DNA of 64,000 nt from Ornithodoros turicata (lineage: Eukaryota > Arthropoda > Arachnida > Ixodida > Argasidae), in the NCBI RefSeq assembly GCF_037126465.1, contig NC_088203.1, forward strand, positions 53,791,581-53,855,580. The letters are read 5' to 3'. A program made the translations under genes and the position numbers. The notes beneath the pieces are model-generated. The model saw nothing but the letters and a program-made list of their open reading frames with translations, was not told the DNA's origin and did not search any database. Of the stretch, positions 10,797 through 21,123 are shown piece by piece (the first letter of the stretch is position 1; each line of letters starts with the position of its first letter).

Positions 10797-12420
10797 TAAT
10801 CTTTATTTATTTATTTATTTATTTATGCGAATACCTCAAATGCCCGCGAGGGGCGTTACATGAGGGGGGGGGGTGAACTAATAATACAACAAGCACTATC
10901 ACATAATGAATATATTAATATAACTAGTACGCGAGGTTACATATGTTGAGTAACACAAAAAAAAATAATACAAGTAAATGAGACACACTTTATAATTCAA
11001 AAAAGGAACACAACTGTCTGCGAAATGCAAAAACATCAGAGATGGTGGCAATGGATTGGGGAAGGTCATTCCAAATGTCAATAGCATGTGGAAAGAAGGA
11101 ATTGAGAAACTGGGATGAACGACAATGGATATGCTCAACTTTGCATGTGTGGTCAGTCCGGGCGGAGACGTAGTGTGCTGGTGCAATGAAAGAGGGTCGG
11201 ATGGCTTGATTGATGTAAAACTTGTGAAAGAGACACAAACAAAAGTATCTTCTACGGAGTGCAAGAGGGGGAAGATCGATGGATGACTTTAACAAGGTAA
11301 TATTAGACGGATATGAGTAGTTGGACAAAATAAAACGGGTTGCACGATTTTGAATGGACTCGAGAAGATCCGTAAGAGTTGATTGGTAGGGATCCCATAT
11401 GCTGCAGGCATACTCTAATTTGGGCCTAATTAGGGTTAGGTAAGCAAGACGTTTGACGTCCGGGGGAGCAGGCCTAAGGTTACGACGTATGAAGTAAAGT
11501 TTACGATTTGCATCCCTTACAATGGTATGAACGTGATCTGACCAGGAAAGATTTGATGAGAAATGAAGCCCTAAATACCTGTAGTTATCAGAGGTTTTGA
11601 CAACCGACTCATCAATGTGGTATTGATGGGTGAGGGGGGACCTAGAGCGAGAAAATGAAACATGGCAGCACTTGGAAGCATTTAAGGGAAGACGCCAAAA
11701 GGAACACCAGTTGTAAATTGATGCAAGGTCTTGCTGAAGGGTTATTTGATCTGAACGGGATTTAATAGCACGGTATAATACGCAGTCATCGGCGAAGAGC
11801 CTGATGCAGGATGAGATGGAGTGCGGGAGGTCATTTATAAATATAAGAAATTGAAGAGGACCAAGAACAGAACCTTGGGGTACACCCGAAGAAACAGGGA
11901 GGAAGGCCGAAGAGGAGTTGTTTACAATGGTTGTTTGAGCTCTGTTAGAAAGGTAACTCACGATCCAGTTAACGACGTCGGAATGTAGGTTAAGGAGCGA
12001 AAGTTTGTGTACAAGACCTGAATGTGACACAGAATCAAATGCTTTTTTAAAATCAAGAAAGACTGCATCTGTTTGGACTCCACGATCCATATTGGAGAGG
12101 ATATCAAAGGTGAATAGGGAGAGCTGGGTTTCGCATGAAAAGCCCTTACGAAAACCATGTTGTTGAGCAAAAAAGAAATTGTTGCCTTCGAGGTGAGACG
12201 AGATAGCTGAGTAAATTACGTGTTCGATAATTTTGCACGAAATACTAGTTAGGGAAATGGGACGATAATTGAGGGGAGATGCCGTATCGCCGCCTTTGAA
12301 AAAGGGGACGACCTTGCCCTGTCGCCAGTCGTGGGGCACGTGCCCCTGTTCAAGTGATTGCGTGAAGATGAAGGTCAGGAACATGGACGAGGGTTCTCTG
12401 GTATTTTTAAGTACCTTAGA
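10797..12420 (-). mobile_element. Retrotransposon B, 5'-truncated, inserted in A
   Basis: A minus-strand non-LTR retrotransposon lacks its endonuclease half. It ends in a tetranucleotide tail, seen on the plus strand as (TTTA)n at 10803-10827. It sits exactly where the reading frame of retrotransposon A stops (near 12421) and resumes (near 10796). About a dozen codons of A around the first catalytic Asp are missing at the junction, which suggests a small target-site deletion. Confidence 0.75.
10990..12420 (-). CDS. Reverse transcriptase of retrotransposon B (partial)
   Basis: About 475 codons are open without a stop. In order along the protein: the NYRPISLTSISCKIIEH finger motif, QHGFRKGFS, the first catalytic motif FLDFKKAFDSVSH, the GVPQGSVLGP motif, FADDCVLY (the catalytic DD pair), the YLGLHF thumb motif, and a C-terminal domain ending in AIDIWNDLPQSIA. 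All core reverse-transcriptase residues are kept. The apurinic endonuclease expected upstream is gone because the copy is 5'-truncated, so the copy cannot move alone. It belongs to the CR1/L2/jockey group; the exact clade is uncertain. The uninterrupted frame implies a younger insertion than element A. Confidence 0.85.
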   Translation of the reverse strand, partial: SKVLKNTREPSSMFLTFIFTQSLEQGHVPHDWRQGKVVPFFKGGDTASPLNYRPISLTSISCKIIEHVIYSAISSHLEGNNFFFAQQHGFRKGFSCETQLSLFTFDILSNMDRGVQTDAVFLDFKKAFDSVSHSGLVHKLSLLNLHSDVVNWIVSYLSNRAQTTIVNNSSSAFLPVSSGVPQGSVLGPLQFLIFINDLPHSISSCIRLFADDCVLYRAIKSRSDQITLQQDLASIYNWCSFWRLPLNASKCCHVSFSRSRSPLTHQYHIDESVVKTSDNYRYLGLHFSSNLSWSDHVHTIVRDANRKLYFIRRNLRPAPPDVKRLAYLTLIRPKLEYACSIWDPYQSTLTDLLESIQNRATRFILSNYSYPSNITLLKSSIDLPPLALRRRYFCLCLFHKFYINQAIRPSFIAPAHYVSARTDHTCKVEHIHCRSSQFLNSFFPHAIDIWNDLPQSIATISDVFAFRRQLCSFFEL

Positions 12421-13350
12421 GTTGAGAATTAGTTTTTGAATCAATGCTTTCTCTAAAACTCTCAATGACATTGCCTAGGGCTAATTCTGTGGATCTACCC
12501 TTCCTAAATCCAAATTGTGAGTCGGACAAAATGTTATAATTTTCAAGATATGATGTCACTCTGCGCAAGATTAGCGTTCCAACTATCTTGTTCAATACTG
12601 AAAGCACTGCCACAGGCCTATAGTTCAGAACAGAACGTCTGTCATCCTTCTTGTGTATTGGTATTATTTTAGCTGTTTTCAGTTCTCTTGGAAAGATGCC
12701 TTGTTGGAAGATATCGTTTATAATATCAGAGAGAACCCTAGAAAGATAGTGGCGAAATTATTGTACAAGCACAACTGATATTTTATCATGTCCTGCTGAT
12801 TTTTTACTGTTAAGGCTTATGATGACCGCTTCAACCCCTGCCTCACACGTTGGTTCAAGTTAAATGTCTTAGGGTATCTCTCAGGTAGCATCAGTGAGAT
12901 GTCTCTTGGGGGAGGTATGTATTGTACTTGATCGTTGATGTTAGAGAAACAGCTGTTAAACATACTACAAATATGCACTGTATCGTTAACTACGTTACCA
13001 TCAGCATCTACCGCGGAGGAGATTTCATTAACCTGAGCTGCCTGATTTAGTGCTGTTTTAACCAGATTCCAAATTTTCTTTGGATCGCCCTCACAATCAG
13101 CTACAGATCGAGAGAAATATCTTTTGCTCTTTTGAGCACTTTTCCGAGCATATTACTATATTTTTGTAGCGTTCACACAGAACAAGATTCCCTGGGTTAC
13201 ATCGATGTTTCTTAATACAAATTATTCTTATGTTTTATGGATTGTAATATCGCTGGGGTAATCCACGGCTTCTTTATCATACTTCGCTTAGAAACCACTA
13301 TCTGACGGGTGAATTTCGCGATAATAGTTTGCAAAATAGACAAAAAATTC
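12421..13350 (-). pseudogene. Retrotransposon A, N-terminal reverse transcriptase part
   Basis: On the minus strand this contains the linker block KKIWNLVKTALNQAAQ, the SAGHDKI region, KTAKIIPIHKKDDRRSVLNY, and RPVAVLSVLNKIVG. It ends with SQFGFRKGRSTELAL just before the break at 12421. Stops and frameshifts lie upstream of 12760. It joins to 9763-10796 once retrotransposon B is removed. The upstream endonuclease is not recognisable beyond about 13350. Confidence 0.75.
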
Positions 13351-13443
13351 TAAATTTCACTTCCACCGGTTGCCATCATTAGGCATAGACCACTTCCCAT
13401 CATCACATCGTCACAAATCAGTGAGGGGCGCACCGTAATCTGT

Positions 13444-13557
13444 GCAAAGTGTTTCGTTCCGGCTATGATTCCACAAACGAAAAAGTATATCTGTTCAAAG
13501 CGCCGTCATATGCTCAAACGCTGGCAATATGGTACTGTGCTAATCACCGCCAGAATA
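13444..13557 (+). pseudogene. THAP domain, left half (interrupted)
   Basis: The frame CFVP followed, after a small deletion or frameshift, by GYDSTNEKVYLFKAP and ANHRQN is the N-terminal half of a THAP zinc finger. It breaks at the TA at 13556-13557, where the 14.6 kb element starts. The C-terminal half, KDIRPTDSVCEKHF, resumes in the same frame at 28155. Removing the element and one TA copy gives a continuous codon run across the junction. Confidence 0.8.
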
Positions 13558-13850
13558 CACTCTAAATAGTTTGCCACTTACGTACCTCTTAGTGTGCCGC
13601 ATAGTCGATGTACCTGATAATTTAGGAGGTATTACGACGAGGTTATGCGGTACACGATCTTGTATACGAGGTACAGACCCCATGTAAGCGGCGCTGTGCA
13701 CCGCATACGATTTGTACTTCTGATGCACCGCATAATATATTTCGCATCTTGAACGCATGCGGTTCAATCTGCCCCTTAGCATTGTTACGCAGAAGATGCA
13801 TCCATGCATTGAGAGAGAATTCCGGGAACATCGACGGATAATTCTAGCCA
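13558..13850. repeat. Left subterminal array of outer element
   Basis: Repeated TACCTCTTA, AGGAGGTA, GCGGTAC and ACCGCATA words occur in both orientations. The same words crowd the right end at 27890-28152. Confidence 0.6.
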
Positions 13851-15451
13851 TGGTCAGGGTTCCCAGAATGCTCATGTGCTGAATTCTCTCTCGTTATTTT
13901 GTTTGTGCGTTTTATTCGATACGGTCCTTTCATTACACAGATTAGAGGGACCGTTTTCAGGTTCCAGCTGTGCGGTCAGACTCACAATTGTAGTGTCCGC
14001 AAATTACTTAGTTTCCAGGTGACTAAGACCAGGTTTCACAAACGCCTTTTAAGATTAAATGGACCGTATGGTACCATAACTCAATATTTATCCAGCTCTC
14101 CGTTTCAAAATCGTTAGTTCGCAACGTAATATAACTAACAAAATATGACAATTTTGAGGTTGAGGAAATGGTTGGACTTAAGTTAACCCGCGCTTCATGT
14201 CGGTATGAATGTTGAACGTCAGTAGTGAACTGAAACAATGTTCTTAATTACTGTGAAAATTCATTCAGTAGCGACTCTATCACCTTGTCGAATCGGCGCA
14301 AATACGGCGACTGCCTTGCGCAACGTGGTCGGTGCACTTCTCCTGAGAAGGCGGCCCAATACGCAGCCTTCACCTTTCCCCCAACGACATGACATCACTT
14401 TGAGGTGTGCAGTGCCCCCGGTAATGAACCCCACCCCATGCCATGCCCCAAGCCAACCCCATGTAACGCCACTTAACACCTGTGCCTCTCCTTCCCTGCA
14501 CAGCACAGAGAGCACGCGCACGGGACTCGCAAGGCTCACCGACGCACAACGGGAAAGTGGCATAAGAAAATATAGGACGCTCTCAGATCAACGTATAAGT
14601 CATTTTCGGAAAGACTCTGATTAATCCTGAGCATGAAACACGCTTCGAACGGAGCAGCAGTGTCACCATATGGATAACGATATTGGTATGTTGGCGTACG
14701 TGTGGTACGCGTGTAGAAACGCGTGTTTCACTGTGATCATACGCTGAGTCTGGCGCTGACGGGTTTGGCGGCAGTGCCAGCAGCTTTGTCGTGTTCTGGT
14801 TGAGTTCGTGAGCTATATAGCGTGAAAGTCAAGAACAGCGGCACTTTTTCGTCGAATTTGTAGTTCATCAAAGCCGGTAAGTGTTGCCCTTTCTTCTTGT
14901 CTTGCGGTAACACGCCTTGACAAAGGCGAAAAATGTTAGTCGTAACTACCTAGTTCACAAGCGCTGTTCGCATTGTGGGCATGTCGTGTACACGAATTTG
15001 TCCTTTATGAGAGTCGGACAGTGATCAGATGTGCTGGAGTCATCTAATCACATTTCTGACACAGTACACGTGTCAGGGGGTCGCATGTAAGTCTTGTACG
15101 GACTGGATTGTACCTACCGTATTGACCTTGTACTGTCTCCTGAACAAATGTGAGGCACTGGGTAATTCGTTTCAGTTTGCCGTGTTTGACAAAGTAATCT
15201 GTGCAATACGGGGACACCAAAAAGTGTGTGTTAGATAATTCAATGAACGCGACTCGGCTGTGGCATACCATTTTTCGGAAGCATAGACGTTGTTTCGTGT
15301 GAACATTTTTTTGTTTATTGTTTAAAACAACAGTTGCTTTGTGCGTAACTACATTCATGTATCTACAGCATCAAAGAACGGTTGGTGAGACGTTAGACTG
15401 GTTTGTTTGTAAAATTTAAGGGCCTGTCGAAGGGCTGCTATATATTTTAAC
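13851..15451. other. Interior of outer element, no clear coding exon
   Basis: A GC-richer stretch at 14260-14560 and a possible untranslated exon ending at the donor CCGGTAAGTG near 14877 are the only structure. I see no protein motif. Confidence 0.35.
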
Positions 15452-15650
15452 ATGTTGCTTCAACGAATTTTCAGCATGATTCGCAGCATTGTCATGGAGG
15501 ACAACCAAGATATACGCTGTATCTACCGTGGTGTTTGCAGCAAATGCGAGTGCACAGGGTACAAAGGTCTTCTGGGAATGCTACAGCAGTGCCTTTTCGT
15601 CCAGGTTGGTGCCTCTACTGCGGACACCCGCTAACTGTACATGACTGTTA
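15452..15650 (+). pseudogene. Short Cys-rich finger exon, frameshifted
   Basis: From the ATG at 15452 the frame reads YRGVCSKCECTGYKG. One frame over, from about 15577, it reads PGWCLYCGHPLTVHD and then stops. Together these make a Cys-Cys-Cys...Cys-Cys-His finger-like block of the form CxxCxCxGY...CxYCGHPxxxH, which I have seen as a short N-terminal module of transposon-derived arthropod proteins. The one-base frameshift between the halves suggests decay. The module lies inside the outer element and may be its own gene. Confidence 0.4.
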
Positions 15651-16086
15651 AGGTAAAAATGACTATACTTTTCGATTGTGGGGCTCCGTAGACATTTTCT
15701 TATCCCTCACGCTTCGAAATTTGCCTAAAGCCTAGTGTTCCGTCTTCTGCAACGTGCATGTTCATTAATATCTGCTTCAGTCCTATTTTCATTTTAGACA
15801 CCGGCAGCTTGTGGAGCAAATGTGCAATATAAAGATTGTTTCAGGCTGGTGGTGCGAGCAGTTGTTATGTGCTTGTGTTGCTGCAATTTTCCTGAAAAAA
15901 AAAAGAGCTTTCATCGCAGTGACGTGTATCTTTTGTCATTTTAGGGTTATCGTACATCTGTTGTCACCGGGACCAAAGGTGTTTTTCTGAAATGACAAGA
16001 ATGGAATATTCTGTGGCAACGAGTTCGTCTTCCTACCCCACCAGTGCAAGCTTGAACACTGCCTTGTTCTTTGTTTGTGTGTTTAG

Positions 16087-16260
16087 TTTGTGAAGGACCC
16101 TTCTTACCCAGCAACATTTGGGCAATCCCTAGGTCTTATTGAGACAGTACTTATTGATGTCACTCCATTTACCAACTCTCTCATGACAGAAAAATTTAGG
16201 GATTTTCTAAAAAAAGAAACAAAGCAATGTTCCCTGACAAAGGAAATACGTCGTAGTTAA
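16087..16260 (+). CDS. Unrecognised exon FVKDPSYP...
   Basis: After the acceptor TGTGTTTAG, 57 codons are open to a stop: FVKDPSYPATFGQSLGLIET, then a Lys-rich tail. An AATAAA signal follows at 16461-16466. The frame is compatible with the upstream exon 15452-15604 if the GTTGGT at 15605 is used as donor. That would give a 108-residue protein, but that join is weak. I do not recognise the family. It is probably the last exon of the outer element's gene, since the inner transposon begins only 37 bases past the poly(A) signal. Confidence 0.4.
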   Translation, partial: FVKDPSYPATFGQSLGLIETVLIDVTPFTNSLMTEKFRDFLKKETKQCSLTKEIRRS

Positions 16261-16529
16261 AGTGGACACCGGTACATCAAGGTGGAACTGTTTTGTTTTT
16301 ATCTCTTTTTCGTCTTCTACAGTGGTGCACTTCAGCTACTGTATGATTTTTATGTATGATGTGTTACCAGTGTAACAAATCTCTTGTGATGTACGAGCCA
16401 CACTTCTTCTCACCTCTTGGCTGTGTGATCTGTGTGTGGGCTTCAGTGTTTCTATATACCAATAAATAGCCAGCGCAGTTTGCGTTCTATCTCCTGAGTT
16501 TTCCCTTATAAAAAAAGTTACGTCTTTCT

Positions 16530-16750
16530 GACAGAAAGTCTGCAGAACTTAAGTAACCTGTGCCACAGAAAGCCTGCAGATATTTAGCAGACTTTCTGTC
16601 ACCTATGTCACCTCTGTAAGGGCAATTGGTACACATCCCCCTGCAGAAATTCTGCAGACCTCCTGTGGACAGAAAGTATGCAGAAAATCTGCAGCTTGTC
16701 TGTCACCTCTGCGGTGACAATGTATCAGTGTCTGCAGCAATTCTGCAGCT
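16530..16750. repeat. CTGCAG-rich subterminal array (left)
   Basis: Seven CTGCAG palindromes lie within 210 bases (16540, 16574, 16641, 16652, 16689, 16732, 16743), mostly as TCTGCAGA or GTCTGCAGA. GACAGAAAGTCTGCAG near 16530 and AGCAGACTTTCTGTC near 16587 form an inverted pair. A six-base word is expected about once in 4 kb, so the cluster is not chance. They are candidate binding sites for the element's own proteins. Confidence 0.7.
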
Positions 16751-16832
16751 ATATGCACTAAACTGTACCTACTCCAGGACTGCAAGAGCACTTAATATAA
16801 CGACATAAGCATGGATAGATAAAGAAAATATG

Positions 16833-16838
16833 TTTATT
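16833..16838 (-). terminator. Poly(A) signal of the BEN gene
   Basis: On the minus strand AATAAA overlaps the last base of the TGA stop codon of the BEN gene. No better signal lies downstream before the subterminal array. Confidence 0.5.
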
Positions 16839-19800
16839 CATTCAGTTTCTATATTCTTCTGCGACAGCTTCTGGAGCATGGAGCACAGGCTTCGTTTTAT
16901 TAGTGCATCTGAGCACTTAAAGGTACTGCACGTGTGTTCTGAAAAAAAAAAAAAAAAACAGTCAGTGCTGTATAAATGACAGAGGTACGATTTGGTCATG
17001 GGACAGAGCTCGACACACATACACACATTCCTTCCCCCACTCCAAATGTCTTCATGAGCAACCTACCGCATTTTCAAGAACATGTCTAAAGCATGCGATA
17101 TGTTCATAAGCATGTTCTATGCTATGTGTTCTATGATCATAAGCATGCAACACTTGGTGACTACCAATCACAACACAAAAGGAAAAAAAAAAGTGGAACA
17201 GTGAGTTATGAAGCAGCAGACTCTAACGAGAAACTTATGGTGTATTAGTAAGAACGAATTAAAAGAGCAACAGTACAATTGTTTGCCGTCACAACCCCAA
17301 ATAGAAAGCAAACATACCGAGGACTGCGTTCACGCGCCTGCTGTCCAGCGCAGGCTTGACTTCCCTCTCTTTGTGGCTGTTTGCCTGCTTCCCAAACAAT
17401 GACTTATTTATCATTTCTTCATCTGTGAAGACTACCCTCATGAGTGACCTGGCAAACTTGCACGCCGAGTCCTTGTACGTCTCCTCGAGCCTTGTGAGTG
17501 TGGCCTTAGAGACAGCGACTCCATGTCCGATGTCTACCTGTAAAGGAACACAGCAAACGAGATGAAGGAAATATTTTCCATCCGTTTCCCAACCCAGTGT
17601 CTTGTGAGAGTTTTCCCAACACCAGGGGTGGGATGTAATGCATTACCAAATAATGCATGCATTATGAAGTAACACATTACCAGTAATGCATTACTTTTGA
17701 GTAATTATAATGAATTATATTTTGACTAAGTAATGCAGGGTGGCATTATTCATTACTTTCATCCAATGTCCACTGCACCACACATCCAAGTTTTTACAAC
17801 TCTCCTCTAATGAACAAAGGGAGACGGAGAAGTGCCCAGCCTAGGGCATTCTTCAAAAGGTCAACAGTCAGGGGTTACAAGAACGAAAACCCGAGACACG
17901 GAACATATAGACAAACAAAAAAGGTGACATCAGTGTCCACATGGAGATATCGCCTTTTTCTGTAGACTTTGGGGTAAAGGAGAATCTACACACCAGAAAC
18001 GTAGCTCCTGTATGGGCAACAAGTGACAAGTCCACTAGTGATTGGCTCCTATGGCCTTTACCATGTTTGTCTGTCTTGTGCTGAAATTTTTCTGTCGGGA
18101 CAGAACTGTAGAGCTGGGCATAGGGAAATGGTACCAAGAAGTCTGAGTAGATATGCCCCTTCTGTGTGCCAATTTAGTGTGTATTTCAAGCAGTTCATTG
18201 CGGTGGGAGAAGTCTTACAGTTAGCGGTAAATCATGTGCCCCGTGAAAAAAAGAAACACTCGACTAGTGTGACTCTTCCAACCTCTTCGATCTCAGGCTC
18301 TGCGTACATTCTCTCGACACAGTTTTTTTTTTGTCTTCAAGTTAACTGATACCGTGTAAGCCCCTCTGATGAAGTCGAGCGGTGGAGCTTGGATTGGGAT
18401 TGCAGCCGAGAATCGCTAGATGGGTTCCCAACAAGAGACTGTCGTAAGGCTAGCAGATGACAGAACTTTAAGCATCACCTGCTACCATGCAGCAATCAAT
18501 CTACAACCAGGTTCATTTCTGCAGGAAGTTAGTTGGCTTTGATTAGTTGAGGGGGATATTCAGGCGGCTATTGCCTGTAACAAATAAAGCGAGGAAAAAA
18601 AGTAATGCATTGCAGGTTTCAGACCTATGCCCTAAACATATAAATGCCATTACTTAATGGCCCTTACTATTATGGTAAAGACGTAAGTATGGCTATCAAT
18701 GTTTCAGAGGAGGCCGCGTCTTCAGGACAGGAAGACATGGTGGAACTCATATGCGTACAAGGTCATGCACATTAAAGCAGTACCTTGCCCTTTTTGTTTG
18801 GGGTTCATGTCTCAGACTTATTGGCTGATTTTCACATTGCACGTCAGAACCAAGAATGTGCAAAACCCTGAGACAAATTAACGACAATGGGGCAGACAGA
18901 TTTGGTAGTCTGTGCTATCACAGCTGATTTCACTCAGCATAACATACTAACTGTGATCGCCCTAGATATTCGCCTATTAGGACAACAACAATAACCAAGT
19001 TTGCAAGCCCCCTTCTGACCACAACACCATGTACACGAGGCAAAGCGCAGGGTTACTAACCTATTCTGCAGAAGAGCCTATCCTGAAAGTTTGATCTTTA
19101 CTATGCTGCTTTTGTCATGCAGTGCTAACTCAACAGCAAGATCTAAAAACATTCGGAAATGAACCTACATAGTTCTTGGATTTCAATGCTAGCTTTCCCT
19201 GTTATAAGAAAATAAAGTTTTGCAACAGTGATAAATCTGTAATTAAAAACATGATGCAAAGGCTGCAGACTACAACTCAAATGCTGCATTACCAGTTGTA
19301 GGCTACTGTCTCAAGCCGGACTGACATCAGTGGTGGTACACAGCATTTGAACACTGCCCATGGCAACTACTTTTAAATTCATTAAATACCATCAAAGAAT
19401 TTCAGTACGGCATTGTGTAGGTAGGTAGATGAATGGTGATGTTGAATAAGAAAAAATAATTATCGGAACTTACCATGTTCAATTCAGACACCGTGGTCTC
19501 CCCCACGCCTTTCAAATCCCGAATGACACGTTTTAGTGTCCGCACGGTCTTTTGCAAGTCTGCATAAAAATAGAAGCATAAGTAACAGACAGAGCATAAG
19601 TAACACCACTTGCGCCAAAGCCTGGCGACCGGCTACAAACACGCTATATAAAAAAAAAAAAAAAGGACAAGAAATAATAAATAAAAAGCAATGATCTTTT
19701 TAAGTAGAAATGTGCAGGTGTAAACATTTTGCAAAATTTTCTGTTATGGGAGTGAACCATGTGGTGTTTTGATTCTCTGTGTTCAAACTTCAAAGGCTTA

Positions 19801-20539
19801 TTGGTTTTGTTAAAATCATCACAGATGGAAAAAGAACATTACCATACAGGTCCTGCTGCTCTTCAAGCTTCCGCTTAAGGCGACTGTTCTCTTTTTCGGC
19901 TTCCTTCAGCTGATCCAAGTGCGTACAGCAACTACTGTGCTGCAAAGGGGAATAACATTTAAGTCAATCACCGCGACTGGAATCCGTTACGGTGGTGAAG
20001 AAATGAACGACAGGGGCTAGCGGCATAAGGTGCATTCTTTCCGTGCGTTGCCAACTAAAACGTAGGTTTGACACGTAACACACGCTTCAATACCCTGAAA
20101 ACCCTGCAGCCACGTGCATTCCACGTGAACTACGAACGGCTGTGAAGGGAATACTATTGTGCGTGCACAGTTTACTTTTTTCACAATGGGACTTTACTTT
20201 CCACTAACCTGTGTCGTGTTATGTGCCGAAGCGCGCGACGCCAGACGGTTTCTTTTCCGCTCAAGTTTCTTTTCCTCTCCTGCAAGCGTTAGAAACATTG
20301 TTAAATGCACACGAGGGACATAAACCATATAGCGGACACAACGTACCTGCAGCCACCAAATAGGCATCCGCTGGCGGCTCTCCCGTTTTCCATGCCACCT
20401 GATATGTTCGCCCTACCAGCGTCTCTACAATTGACGGGTCAGACATTATTTGTGTCGCAGTAGCTACGTCGGTCATGAACCGTGTCGGGTAGACATCCCA
20501 GGCCTCGGCTGTTACCCATTTGACCAAGATGTGGCTCAT
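16838..20539 (-). CDS. BEN-domain protein, six exons, intact
   Basis: Six minus-strand exons join with every phase agreeing: 20539-20347, 20279-20209, 19939-19843, 19559-19474, 17537-17318 and 16938-16838, giving 768 nt and 255 residues. All introns are GT..AG. The N-terminus reads MSHILVKWVTAEAWDVYP. The middle is basic, then a coiled coil (LDQLKEAEKENSRLKRKLEE, about residues 95-115). The C-terminus is a BEN domain (about residues 150-255) with GHGVAVSKATLTRLEE, FARSLMRVVFTDEEM and VKPALDSRRVNAVL. BEN domains bind DNA and chromatin proteins in the nucleus. An in-frame ATG 37 codons upstream (20650) could extend it to 292 residues; I prefer 20539 because related proteins start just before the LVKW motif. 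The long fourth intron holds other repeat debris. The gene is divergent from the transposase, so a joint role in transposition is inferred. Confidence 0.8.
17622..18690. mobile_element. hAT-like / TAATGCATTAC repeat debris in BEN intron
   Basis: The stretch starts CCAGGGGTGGGATGTAATGC, which resembles the CAGGGGTGG terminus of hAT elements. It continues with repeated TAATGCATTAC words to about 17740. Similar AGTAATGCATTGC words reappear at 18600-18665. The right terminus is missing or decayed, so the boundaries are approximate. It lies wholly inside the fourth intron of the BEN gene, which therefore tolerates insertion. Confidence 0.4.
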
Positions 20540-21123
20540 TTTTCCACTGTCAACCGTCGGCAAGTAACAAACCACGTGCAGCAATCTACAATGTCGCCTA
20601 GCAAGAATTGAACTGGGCGCCGAGAAATCTGGGTCACTGCATTGTTGCATTGCTTTGGCTTGATTGCTTCCCGGCTTGGCTATTGGCTTTCACGTATTTT
20701 GGATTTATGTAATATTTCAAATTAACCTCTCATCCTTTGCTTCTAGATTTTATGTACGTGAACGAAGAGAATATGAATATATAATACTTAAATGCTCGTA
20801 TTGGATACGATTAAAAAACTCTCGACGAGTTCGATGGTTCGATCAGGCTCGACGGGCTGCTGTAGGAGTCTTGCAATCGACATCGCCAAACATGACAAGC
20901 GGGCGTAGCGTGATAAAGCAGTAGTTACTTCTTTTACCTTCTTTTCTTCCTAGTAGTTTCTTCTTATTCCCGCATGCTGAATCGTCGCTACAAAGCATGC
21001 GCCATCAAGCGGGAGTGCGATGTGTGTATTTTTCTTCTTACAGCACATATGCGTAAGCAGAACTTTCGTCTGCATCAGTGACGTATCGTTGATGTGTGAC
21101 TGACTTTGCGGGTACCGTCCATA
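20540..21123. promoter_or_regulatory. Divergent intergenic region between BEN gene and transposase
   Basis: About 580 bases separate the two start codons in head-to-head order (about 470 if the BEN start at 20650 is used). Both promoters must lie here or in untranslated leader exons. No clear TATA box or operator-like repeat is visible. The arrangement suggests coordinated expression of both genes. Confidence 0.4.

Noticed and set aside
16087..16260. Joining exon 15452-15604 to this exon as a 108-residue gene
   Set aside because: The phase fits, but the first exon shows a frameshifted finger motif whose second half lies past the proposed donor, so the join is doubtful.
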